From assembly GCF_000383595.1 (NCBI RefSeq), contig NZ_KB911581.1, positions 1,653,727 to 1,717,726 on the forward strand: a stretch of DNA of 64,000 bases, in the 5' to 3' direction. Position 1 is the first letter of the stretch. Every line of letters begins with the position of its first letter. Source of the DNA: Streptomyces bottropensis ATCC 25435. GTDB taxonomy: Bacteria > Actinomycetota > Actinomycetes > Streptomycetales > Streptomycetaceae. A program made the position numbers and the translations under genes. Shown one piece after another: positions 27,079-34,673 of the stretch. Under the pieces are notes generated by a model, which did not search any database, was not told the DNA's origin, and saw only the letters and a program-made list of their open reading frames with translations.

Positions 27079-28099
27079 TAAAACTGCCGATCATCGTTGA
27101 CACCTGGGTCTCTGATCACTACGGAGATCCACATGTCGAAGACACCCCCGCTCGATCGTGAGGCCAAGCGGCGCCTGGCGGTCATACGTCATGTCGAAGA
27201 GGTCACCGGCAACGTCGCCATGAGTTGCCGGTACTTCGGCATCAGTCGGCAGGCGTACTACATCTGGTATCGCCGCTACCAAGCCGAGGGCGTCGAAGGG
27301 CTGCGCACGCGCTCGAAGGCGCTCAAGCACAGTCCGAACGCCACGCACGTCGAGGTGGTCGGGAAGATCATCTATCTCCGGCAGAACTACCACTTCGGGC
27401 CCGAGAAGATCGCGATGTACCTCAAGCGGTATCACGACGTCACGATCAGCAAGTCGGGCGTGTGGCGGATCCTCAAGCGCCTGGACATGGGCCGTCTGCC
27501 GGCCTCTCAGCGGTACAAGCGGCACGACCGCCGGTGGAAGCGGTACGAGAAGCAGCTGCCCGGCCACCGGGTGCAGATCGACGTGAAGTTCATCGAGCCG
27601 CTCGCATCCATGCCTCAAGGCCGGCGCGGCGGCCGCAACAAGTACTACCAGTTCACGGCGATCGACGACTGCACTCGGCTGCGGGTCTTGAAGATCTATC
27701 CGACGCTCAACCAGGCCACTGCCATCCAGTTCGTCGACTACGTCCTGCAGAGGCTGCCGTTCCAGGTGGAGGTGATCCAGACGGACAACGGAGCTGAGTT
27801 CCAGTCCGCCTTCCACTTCCACGTGCTCGACAAAGGCATCGGCCACTCCTACATCAAGCCCCGTACGCCGCGGCTGAACGGGAAGGTCGAACGCTCGCAC
27901 CGGATCGATGGCGAGGAGTTCTACCGGCTCCTGGAGGGCGTCATCATCGACGATGCCGAGGTCTTCAACGACAAGCTGCGCGAGTGGGAGGACTACTACA
28001 ACTACCATCGCCCACACGGCGGCCTCGGCGGCCAGACTCCCTACGAACGCCTCAAGCAGAAGACCGCACCCCAGGCGTAAACGATCATCGTCGGTTGCA
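27079..28099. mobile_element. second IS481/IS3-like insertion sequence
   Basis: The ends are weaker than those of its neighbour. TAAAACTGCCGATCATCGTT at 27079 resembles the complement of the stretch ending at 28099 in 17 of 24 positions. The right end cuts straight into the coding sequence of the Rep remnant, and the left neighbour is not Rep, so DNA was lost on the left after insertion. The exact ends are approximate. Confidence 0.65.
27133..28080 (+). CDS. IS481/IS3-type transposase
   Basis: A 315-aa protein from ATG at 27133 (MSKTPPLDREAKRRLAV). The N-terminal helix-turn-helix contains SCRYFGISRQAYYIWYRRYQ. The rve core has QIDVKFIEP (Asp), VEVIQTDNGAEFQSAF (Asp) and LNGKVERSHRIDGEEFY (Glu), followed by YYNYHRPHGGLGGQTPYERL at the end, typical of this superfamily. 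Length and motifs look complete, so it may be active. The upstream GGAGAT is the likely ribosome-binding site. Its composition is a little less G+C-rich than the core chromosome. The transposase stop lies about 20 bp before the right end of the element. Confidence 0.88.
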   Translation: MSKTPPLDREAKRRLAVIRHVEEVTGNVAMSCRYFGISRQAYYIWYRRYQAEGVEGLRTRSKALKHSPNATHVEVVGKIIYLRQNYHFGPEKIAMYLKRYHDVTISKSGVWRILKRLDMGRLPASQRYKRHDRRWKRYEKQLPGHRVQIDVKFIEPLASMPQGRRGGRNKYYQFTAIDDCTRLRVLKIYPTLNQATAIQFVDYVLQRLPFQVEVIQTDNGAEFQSAFHFHVLDKGIGHSYIKPRTPRLNGKVERSHRIDGEEFYRLLEGVIIDDAEVFNDKLREWEDYYNYHRPHGGLGGQTPYERLKQKTAPQA

Positions 28100-29129
28100 C
28101 AGCGTCTTCGCTACCTTCACCGCCCCCTCCTTCGGCCCCGTGCACAACCGCCCCGGCGGCGGCCGGTGCCGCTGCGGCCGACTCCACCCCGACGACGACC
28201 CCGCACTCGGCACACCCCTGGACCCCGACCGCTACGACTACCGCGCCGCAGTCCTCTGGAACGCCCACGCTGGCGCGCTCTGGGCCCGCTTCACCACCTA
28301 CCTGCGCCAGCAACTCGCCGCCCGTGCGGGCCTCACCCGCTCGGAGCTCCGCGACAGCCTCAAGGTCTCGTACGCCAAGGTCGCCGAGTACCAGCAACGC
28401 GGTGCCGTCCACTTCCATGCCGTCATCCGCCTCGACGGCCCCGACGGCGCTGAAGACACCCCACCGCCCTGGGCGACGACCGAACTCCTCACCGACACAA
28501 TCCGCACGTCGGCGCGCCTCGCCGAAGCCCCCGGCCCTGTCCTCGACGCACGCCCCTACACCTTCCGCTTCGGCAAACAGCTCGACGTCCGCCCCATCCA
28601 CTCGGCCGACTTCGCGGGCACCTCGGAACTCTCCAGCCGCGCCGTCGCCTCGTACATCGCGAAGTACGCCACCAAGGGCGCCGAGACGGCCGGCACCCTC
28701 GACCGCCCCATTCGCAACCCGATCACCGACCTGATCGGATCCGGCGTCACCGACCACGCCCGACAGCTGATCCTCACCTGCTGGCACCTCGGAGCCCGCC
28801 CCGAACTCGAAGCCCTCCGCCTGCGCAAGTGGGCCCACATGCTCGGCTTCCGCGGCCACTTCTCCACCAAGTCCCGCGCCTACTCCGTCACCCTCGGCGC
28901 CCTCCGCCAGGAACGCGCCGACCACAACGAAGCCCTCACCCGCGCCCGCGCCGCCGAAGCAGGTCACCCCCTGCCCGACCCGGACACCGTGCTCGTCCTC
29001 TCCCACTGGCGCTTTGCGGGCACTGGTCTGACCGCTGCTGAGACCTGGTTCGCCACCTCGCGGCGACCCGCTATCCCCGACACCGACACGGAAGGAGACT
29101 CGGCGTGGATCGCCGACGAGACGAACTGA
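28100..29129 (+). pseudogene. RepSA-type replication initiator, 5'-truncated
   Basis: The frame begins abruptly at the insertion-sequence edge with HSVFATFTAPSFGPVHNRPG and continues for about 340 residues to the TGA at 29127-29129. FATFTAPSFGPVH, AEYQQRGAVHFHAVIRLDG (the HUH-like metal-binding His pair) and SYIAKYATKGAE are hallmarks of the rolling-circle initiators of pSAM2/SLP1-type elements. Full-length relatives have about 100 more residues at the N-terminus, including a Cys-rich segment. With that part missing and no start codon, the gene should be inactive, so the element cannot replicate after excision unless helped. Confidence 0.88.
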
Positions 29130-29299
29130 TGACTGTCCCGCAGGTCCTCACCGAGCTGGGTGGAATCTCCCGCCGCACCTTCTACCGCTGGCGTGAGCTG
29201 GGACAGGCTCCGGAAGCGATCAAGCTCCCGAATGGTGAACTCCGCTTCTGGCGCAGTGACTTCACTGCATGGCTTCACGGACTCGGGGAGGCGGCGTGA
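29105..29299 (+). CDS. xis: excisionase (HTH_17/MerR-like)
   Basis: A 64-aa DNA-binding protein. TVPQVLTELGGISRRTFYRW, then LGQAPEAIKLPNGELRFWRS is the winged-helix pattern of AICE excisionases, which bend DNA at the attachment sites to favour excision by the integrase. GTG at 29105 has AAGGAGA at good spacing and overlaps the rep 3' end by 25 bp; ATG at 29129 is the alternative. Its TGA overlaps the integrase GTG as GTGA (29296-29299). Rep, Xis and Int would therefore be made from one transcript. Confidence 0.88.
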   Translation: MDRRRDELMTVPQVLTELGGISRRTFYRWRELGQAPEAIKLPNGELRFWRSDFTAWLHGLGEAA

Positions 29300-30714
29300 A
29301 GTCGCATGACGTGAAGGTGTGGAGCATCCGTAAGCGGCCGTACAAGACGCCGTCCTACGACGTGCGTTGGAAGGTCGGGGACGTCCCACCGTTCTCCGAG
29401 ACCTTTCGGACCAAGGCGCTCGCTGACAACTTCCGCGCGAAGCTGCTTCGGGCTGCGCAAAAGGGCGAGGCATTCGACACGGAAACCGGGCTGCCGGACT
29501 CCATGGCACCGGTCAAAGAGTCTCTCTCCTGGTACGACTTCGCGCGGGCGTACGTCGCCATGAAGTGGCCGCATGCTGCCCCGAACTCGCGTGACAGCCT
29601 GAACGAGACGATGACACTCGTCACGACTCAGCTCCTGGGCGACCGGCCCGGTCGTCCGGCAGACGAGGTGTTGCGGCGTGCCCTGCGCGGCTGGGCCTTC
29701 GTCGTCCAGGCCCCGGACGAGGAAGCGCCGCCGGTGGACATCGCCAATGCCCTCCGCTGGGTCGCCAAAGCCTCGCTGTCGCTGGCGACGCTCAAGAATG
29801 CGGCAGATATCCGCAGCGTTCTCGACTCGCTCAAGCTCACGTTGTCCGGGGCCCCGGCTGCCGCTGAGACGGTGCGGCGCAAGCGGGCCGTCCTGTTCAA
29901 CGCCCTGGCCTATGCGGTCGAGCTGGGGGAGCTCCCGGAGAACCCGGTCACGCTCGTGAAGTGGAAGCTGCCGAAGGTGGCCAAGGAAGTGGACCGCCGA
30001 GTCGTGGTGAACCCGCGGCAGGCTGTTGAACTCCTTGGCGCTGTCTCGTACGTCGGTGGCTACCGTCGGGCTCGTGGGCGCCGCCTGGTCGCGCTGTTCG
30101 CCTGCATGTACTTCGGTGGGCTTCGGCCGGCGGAAGCGGTGGCGCTGCGTCGTCCGGACTGCACGCTGCCGGACACCGGTTGGGGCTCGTTGATCCTGGA
30201 GAAGAGCCGTCCCACTGTCGGCAAGCGTTGGACCGGAACGGGGGAGGTGCACGACAACCGCGGGCTCAAGAACCGGCCCGCGAACGAGACCCGCATCGTT
30301 CCGATTCCGCCCCGCCTAGTCCGCATCCTGCTCGCGCACATCGAGGAGTTCGGTACGGCCAAGGACGGGCGGCTGTTCGCCAATGAGCGCGGGGGAGTGG
30401 TCGCCTCCACCACGTACTGGCGTGTCTGGGACGAGGCGCGGCACCTGGCGCTCACTCCGGAACAGGCGGCGTCGCCGCTGGCTGCGCGACCGTACGACCT
30501 ACGGCACGCCGCGCTCTCCTCGTGGCTCAACGCAGGGGTGGACCCGACCGAGGTGGCGGAGCGGGCGGGCAACAGCGTGGAGGTGCTGCTGAGCCGGTAT
30601 GCGAAGTGTCTTGATGGCCGTCAAGACATCGCCAACAGTCGGATCGCCGAACTCCTCGGTGAGGACGGCGACCAGGAGCACGACCAGAAAGACGGCCGAC
30701 CGGACGAGACCTGA
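29296..30714 (+). CDS. int: tyrosine site-specific integrase of the element
   Basis: A 472-aa integrase. The N-terminal part is an arm/core-binding region with an AP2-like start (VWSIRKRPYKTPSYDVRWKV). The catalytic half has the first Arg in YFGGLRPAEAVALRR, RPYDLRHAALSSWLNAGVDP with the His-x-x-Arg block, and the nucleophile Tyr in VEVLLSRYAKCLDG. It recombines the element's attP with the tRNA-Arg 3' end. GTG at 29296 overlaps the xis stop, with GGGGAGGC upstream. All catalytic residues seen are intact, so excision could still occur. A strong hairpin follows the stop. Confidence 0.92.
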   Translation: MKSHDVKVWSIRKRPYKTPSYDVRWKVGDVPPFSETFRTKALADNFRAKLLRAAQKGEAFDTETGLPDSMAPVKESLSWYDFARAYVAMKWPHAAPNSRDSLNETMTLVTTQLLGDRPGRPADEVLRRALRGWAFVVQAPDEEAPPVDIANALRWVAKASLSLATLKNAADIRSVLDSLKLTLSGAPAAAETVRRKRAVLFNALAYAVELGELPENPVTLVKWKLPKVAKEVDRRVVVNPRQAVELLGAVSYVGGYRRARGRRLVALFACMYFGGLRPAEAVALRRPDCTLPDTGWGSLILEKSRPTVGKRWTGTGEVHDNRGLKNRPANETRIVPIPPRLVRILLAHIEEFGTAKDGRLFANERGGVVASTTYWRVWDEARHLALTPEQAASPLAARPYDLRHAALSSWLNAGVDPTEVAERAGNSVEVLLSRYAKCLDGRQDIANSRIAELLGEDGDQEHDQKDGRPDET

Positions 30715-30738
30715 TTCGACATACCTGCACACAGCGCA

Positions 30739-30768
30739 GTGGCCCTCGGACTTCAGTCCGGGGGCCAC
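30739..30768. terminator. terminator behind int
   Basis: A 14-bp stem, GTGGCCCTCGGACT and AGTCCGGGGGCCAC with one T-G pair, closes a two-base loop. It is placed between int and the convergent gene ending at 30798 and can serve both strands. A similar hairpin occurs at 31901-31926. Confidence 0.8.
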
Positions 30769-30797
30769 GATATGCAGCCGCTCCGAGTGGCGCACCG

Positions 30798-31382
30798 CTA
30801 CGGTACGCGAACCCAGCCGATATGGCGCAATACGGGCAATATGCGAGTCACCGCATAGAAGGCCGCGTGTGTCCCCTCCTCACAGTCCGGCTCGAACAAG
30901 GCGCAAAGCTCACCCTTGCCCGGCCGGTCGCGAGTGATGACTTCTCCCTTGGGCCCGATGTCGGTGATGCCGAGTCGGCACGCCGCTTGGATGAATTTGG
31001 CATCGCACACAGCGTCGAGGGCGTCGAGCGTGGGCTGTTGCTGATGGAGGGGCCAGCCATCGGGTTGGAAGGTGATAGTCCGAGCAGTCATCCAAGTGTG
31101 GTAAGCGTCGCAGTAGTAGACGCCCGCGCGGCGTCGCTCGTAGAACTTGGCCATCTCTCGGGGCATCTCGGGAAGCTGCTCGGACATGATCGTGCGGATG
31201 TCGCGCTCTCCGACCTCCCAAGTGATGTCCCGAACAGTGATGCTGGGGCGCCCCTTGACAGTCAGTAGCCAGTCACCAGCGATGCCCTGAGAACGTTCCT
31301 TCGTGAAGGTCAGCCCAGTAACGGTGAACGGTTCCTCGGGAGGCGTGAGAGCTATGCCCACGCCGATCTCAATCTCAGACAA
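30798..31382 (-). CDS. hypothetical protein next to int
   Basis: A 194-aa soluble protein starting LSEIEIGVGIALTPPEEPFT. TTG at 31382 is preceded by GGGGAAAGG at 9-nt spacing; no better start exists downstream. Features are TVRDITWEVGERDIRTIMSE, then MPREMAKFYERRRAGVYYCD and DRPGKGELCALFEPDCEEGT. I know of similar genes beside integrases of Streptomyces elements but no function. There is no membrane helix and no catalytic motif. It is convergent with int and sits between two copies of an int-terminator-att-flank sequence, which suggests that it was inserted there. Confidence 0.7.
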   Translation of the reverse strand: MSEIEIGVGIALTPPEEPFTVTGLTFTKERSQGIAGDWLLTVKGRPSITVRDITWEVGERDIRTIMSEQLPEMPREMAKFYERRRAGVYYCDAYHTWMTARTITFQPDGWPLHQQQPTLDALDAVCDAKFIQAACRLGITDIGPKGEVITRDRPGKGELCALFEPDCEEGTHAAFYAVTRILPVLRHIGWVRVP

Positions 31383-31824
31383 TGGAGCTGACCTTTCCCC
31401 GCGGGTGCGGTGACTCCGGTGCGTCGGACTGCAACGAAAAGAGCAGGGGGTGTGGCGCCGGGCATGATCCAGCCCCCGTTGGTGCATCAGCGGATTGTCG
31501 TGACATTCCGATGTAATGCGACTATAGGGCTCCAATCCTCCTCTGCAACATGGGAGTTGAGAGAGCGATGTACTCCTGCTGCAAATCTTGGAGCCTGTCA
31601 GCGTGGTGGCCGCACACCAGTGCTGTGCGCAGTTGATGACATTCGCTAGATCAAGGCCTGGTGTCGCAGCACCTTGCGAAGCCACGGTGCAGTGAGGCTG
31701 CCCCCTGGATGTCCGTCCGCATGCGGACGAGGACCTGTTCCCAACGATGTGAGCGTCGCACCGCGCCGGTGTTCCCCCGGAGCTGGCGGAAGTCGCCTCC
31801 GCCTCCAGAGCTCACGAGTGCCGC

Positions 31825-31945
31825 ACCTTGGGGAGGAGGGTGACCGAGAGGGCAGCCGGCCGGCCGAGACCTGATCCGACACACCCACGCACGGCACAAG
31901 GGCCCCCGGACTCCAGTCCAGGGGCCTCGTCGTTTCCCGGGCCCC
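31825..31945 (+). pseudogene. second integrase 3' end and terminator (relic)
   Basis: LGEEGDREGSRPAET followed by TGA, then a run of similar non-coding DNA and a hairpin (31901-31926), copies the end of the intact int (LLGEDGDQEHDQKDGRPDET, 30655-30768). Nothing of the catalytic domain is present. The rest of 31383-31824 shows no gene. The relic lies directly beside the right attachment site, where an integrase gene normally ends. Confidence 0.68.
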
Positions 31946-32024
31946 ACCTGCGGATTCGTGCCCTGCAGCCAGTCCACACATAGTCCACAGCACCCGACAT
32001 ACGGCCGCTCCGAGCGGCATACGG

Positions 32025-32140
32025 CTGCACATACGCGAAGACCCCGTTCTCAGCTAAAGCGCTGATGGCGGGGTCTTTGGGCACCTCATGCAAGGTGCCC
32101 CCGGCAGGATTCGAACCTGCGCACACGGCTCCGGAGGCCG
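32025..32140. repeat. right attachment site, within tRNA-Arg(CCG)
   Basis: The partner of 14872-14987. The core 32091-32140 is the 3' half of the intact tRNA. Element DNA lies to the left, so after integration the tRNA is rebuilt from its chromosomal 5' half and the element-borne or shared 3' half and stays functional. Confidence 0.92.
32038..32077 (-). terminator. terminator of tRNA-Arg
   Basis: Arms AAGACCCCG and CGGGGTCTT enclose an inner stem-loop; it begins about 20 bp past the tRNA 3' end on the minus strand. It is duplicated at 14885-14924 as part of the attachment-site repeat. Confidence 0.75.
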
Positions 32141-32167
32141 TTGCTCTATCCCCTGAGCTACGGGGGC
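32096..32167 (-). tRNA. tRNA-Arg, anticodon CCG
   Basis: The minus strand folds into a full cloverleaf of 72 nt without CCA. It has acceptor GCCCCCG/CGGGGGC, D-stem GCTC/GAGC, anticodon stem ACGGC/GCCGT with loop CTCCGGA (anticodon CCG, reading CGG), and T-arm GCAGG-TTCGAAT-CCTGC with discriminator A. CCA is not encoded. It is the integration target of the 17-kb element to its left. Confidence 0.97.
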
Positions 32168-32340
32168 GTGTCGGGCGCCTTGTGGGGCGGCGACGGGTAG
32201 AACCCTACCAGCTCTCCGAGGGAGATCATGAACGGTTTTTGGTGGGTGGAGGGTGGGGTTGAGCTGGGGGAGACCGCCCGCAGGGGGTGGAAGTGGGGAA
32301 AACCCGGACGCGGCGGTGGGGGCGGACCTACTCTCGAGTT

Positions 32341-32847
32341 GTGCCAGGCGCGTCCGGCCGGGTGCTTGTTGTAGACGACAACAAGGTCATCCGGCAGCTG
32401 ATCAGGGTCAATCTCGAGCTGGAGGGCTTCGAGGTGGTGACCGCGGCCGATGGTGCCGAGTGCCTGGACGTCGTTCACCAGGTGCGGCCCGACCTCATCA
32501 CCCTCGACGTGGCCATGCCCCGTCTCGACGGCCTCCGTACCGCCGCCCGGCTGCGCAGCGACCCCCGGACGCGGCGCCTTCCGCTCGCCATCGTCAGTGC
32601 CTGCTCGCAGTACGAGGTCGAGGCCGGCCTCGACGTCGGCGTCGACGCGTTCCTTGCCAAGCCCTTCGAGCCGGCCGAACTCGTCGCCCTCGTACGGCGG
32701 TTGGTGGAGAGTGGGGCCTCCGGCGACGGTGAGGCCGAGCCGGCTTACGGGGTCGGTGGCGATGGTCCCGCCCCAGTCGGTGGCACCGAGCACGCGCACG
32801 CCGAGCACACCGAGTGCGCGGAGCGGGCCGGTCGCACCGGCAGCTGA
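32341..32847 (+). CDS. orphan response-regulator receiver protein
   Basis: A 168-aa protein from GTG at 32341. Residues of about 6-120 form a receiver domain: RVLVVDDNKVIRQL with the acidic pair, the phosphoacceptor Asp in PDLITLDVAMPRLDG, and the Lys in VDAFLAKPFEPAEL. There is no DNA-binding output domain; the last 45 residues are a low-complexity Gly/His/Glu tail. No kinase gene is adjacent. It may act by protein-protein contact or as a phosphate sink. It is the first chromosomal gene right of the tRNA. Confidence 0.87.
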   Translation: MPGASGRVLVVDDNKVIRQLIRVNLELEGFEVVTAADGAECLDVVHQVRPDLITLDVAMPRLDGLRTAARLRSDPRTRRLPLAIVSACSQYEVEAGLDVGVDAFLAKPFEPAELVALVRRLVESGASGDGEAEPAYGVGGDGPAPVGGTEHAHAEHTECAERAGRTGS

Positions 32848-33095
32848 ACTCCGTGAGCATGGGAGTTTTCCGGACTGCTGGACTGCTGGACGGCGGGTTG
32901 CGGGGGCTCGGAACCTCCGGGAGCCGTAGACACCTCGAAACGCCGGCCCTGCCCGTCAGCCCATGACGCGCTGCCCCGCCGCCGTCCCCTCGTAGACGCC
33001 TCAGCCGCAGGCGCCCCACCCAACCCTGTCCACATCCCGGACCTCAGGCCAAACCGGCTCGCATACCCACCCCCCTCCTCCCATACCCTTGTCCC

Positions 33096-34418
33096 GTGAC
33101 CCCCGTCGAGCTCTCCCGTACCGTGCTGCGCGCGGTGCGTCGTGCTGTGGACGAAGGGGAGCTGAGTGTCGCCGTGCCCGCACATGCCGTCGTGACTCCC
33201 CCCGGGCCCGGGGGGAGCGGGGACTACGCGACGAACATCGCGTTGCAGCTGGCCAGGCCCGCCGGGCGACCGCCGTTGCGGGTCGCCGAGATACTGCGGC
33301 CCCACCTCAGCGAGACCGCGGGCGTCGCCGCCGTCGAGATCACCGGCCCCGGGTTCCTCAACTTCCACCTCGAACGGGTTGCCGTCACCACCCTGGTACG
33401 CCGGATCCGAGGGACGGCGTGCAGCGTTCAGGGAGCCGGGGGAACCCAGGGCGGCGAGGGCTCCGATCCCCTCCCGTACGGCCACAGCGACGACCTCGCC
33501 GGGCAGGTCGTCCGGCTGCGGATCCCGTACGACATCCGTGCGGAGGTCATCGCCGACGCGCTCGTGCGGATCGTCGCCAGCCAGGGCGGTCGCGTCGAGG
33601 TCGACCACATCCGGTCCCAGGCCGTCGCCGACGAGGGCAAGTTCGACGGTCCCGAGAGCCCCGACGATCCCCTGAGCCCCGACGGCCCCGACGGCCCCGA
33701 CGGCCCCGCGAACGCCGGTGACCCAGACCTCGCGCACGAACCCTCCGCCCCCGATCGCCCCGGCGGGACCATCACCCCCAGCCCCAGCCTCACCCCCGCC
33801 CTCAGCCCTACCCCCATCAACCTCCGCCCCGTCCCCGCCCCCGAGGACCCCACCCCCCTCGGCCCCGACGCCCTCCGCTGGGCCCTCCTGCATCCGGCCG
33901 CCCACGACCGCCCCCGGATCACCGCCGACCTCCTCGTGCAGCGGGCCGCGAACCCCCTCTTCCGGGTCCGTTACGCCCACGCCCGAGCCCGCGCGCTCAC
34001 CCGCAACGCCGCGGCCCTCGGCTTCACCGCCACCCCTGGGCCCCTGCACGCCCCCTGCGCCCCGGGCGACCTCCATACCTCCTCCATCAACACCGAGCGC
34101 ACCGTCGACCCCACCAACCCCACCGGCCTCACCGACTCCTCCGCCACCCCCGACACGGCCACCCCCCTCGTCACCGCCCTCACCACCTACCCCTCCGCCC
34201 TCACCCGAGCCGCCACGCTCCGCGCTCCCGATCGACTCGCCCGGCACCTGGTCGTCCTCGCCGACGCCCTGCTCGCCTTTCAGCACACGGTGCTGCCGCG
34301 CGGCGACGAGAAACCCTCGGCCGCCCACCGGGCCCGGCTGGCGCTTGCCGAAGCCGCCGGGACGGTGCTGGCCGGCGGCCTGTCCCTGCTCGGCATCGAC
34401 GCACCCGAATATCTCTGA
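33096..34418 (+). CDS. ArgS-related protein lacking the catalytic domain (NrtL-like)
   Basis: A 440-aa protein. The N-terminus (TPVELSRTVLRAVRRAVDEG, then GDYATNIALQLARPAGRPPL) matches the additional N-terminal domain of arginyl-tRNA synthetase that binds the tRNA D-loop. The C-terminus (DALRWALLHPAAHDRPRITA, FRVRYAHARA, HLVVLADALLAFQHT and APEYL end) matches its DALR anticodon-binding domain. The aminoacylation core between them, with HIGH and KMSKS, is replaced by a Pro/Thr-rich, low-complexity linker. It therefore cannot charge tRNA. The family is known beside lysA in Streptomyces as nrtL, function unknown. The neighbouring tRNA-Arg gene is a striking coincidence. Confidence 0.82.
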   Translation: MTPVELSRTVLRAVRRAVDEGELSVAVPAHAVVTPPGPGGSGDYATNIALQLARPAGRPPLRVAEILRPHLSETAGVAAVEITGPGFLNFHLERVAVTTLVRRIRGTACSVQGAGGTQGGEGSDPLPYGHSDDLAGQVVRLRIPYDIRAEVIADALVRIVASQGGRVEVDHIRSQAVADEGKFDGPESPDDPLSPDGPDGPDGPANAGDPDLAHEPSAPDRPGGTITPSPSLTPALSPTPINLRPVPAPEDPTPLGPDALRWALLHPAAHDRPRITADLLVQRAANPLFRVRYAHARARALTRNAAALGFTATPGPLHAPCAPGDLHTSSINTERTVDPTNPTGLTDSSATPDTATPLVTALTTYPSALTRAATLRAPDRLARHLVVLADALLAFQHTVLPRGDEKPSAAHRARLALAEAAGTVLAGGLSLLGIDAPEYL

Positions 34419-34439
34419 GCGAGCCCGCGAAGCCCCAAG

Positions 34440-34615
34440 CCACCGAGCCGACAGCCGAGAGCCGAGAGCAGACAGCCGAGAGCAGACAGCCGAACGGCGA
34501 ATTCCCACCGCCGAAAGCCCACCGCCGAAAGCCCACCGCCGAAAGCCCACCGCCCCCAGCGGAAGCCCGAGCCGAAGCCCAGGCCCAGCCCGAAGCCCAG
34601 GCCCAGCCAAGGCCA
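34440..34615. repeat. short tandem repeats upstream of lysA
   Basis: Three kinds of short direct repeat are packed between the ArgS-like gene and lysA: GAGAGCAGACAGCC units, GCCGAAAGCCCACC three times (from about 34508), and GAAGCCCAGGCCCAGCC twice. No coding frame of normal character crosses it. Copy number is likely to vary between strains. Confidence 0.75.
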
Positions 34616-34673
34616 CGCCCCGGTCGTCGGCCCTCCGCGCCGCAGCCCAGAGTTCACAGAAAGCCGTACAGAC

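Larger units (their letters stand above)
14938..32140. mobile_element. degenerate AICE-type integrated element in tRNA-Arg(CCG)
   Basis: A 17.15-kb element lies between two direct copies of the tRNA-Arg 3' half. Its right end carries the backbone order rep(partial)-xis-int, diagnostic of pSAM2/SLP1-like actinomycete integrative and conjugative elements. There is no FtsK/SpoIIIE-type TraB, no spread gene and no full Rep, so it should be unable to replicate or transfer by itself, though int and xis look intact and excision may still work. Three insertion sequences (23.5-28.1 kb) occupy the place where rep 5' and transfer genes would lie. The left 8.5 kb is cargo: a trypsin-STAND module, small conserved genes and a low-G+C operon. 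Confidence 0.88.

Noticed and set aside
34504-34555. CRISPR or operator array before lysA
   Set aside because: The 14-bp units are directly adjacent, without spacers, and are better explained as a microsatellite-like tandem repeat.
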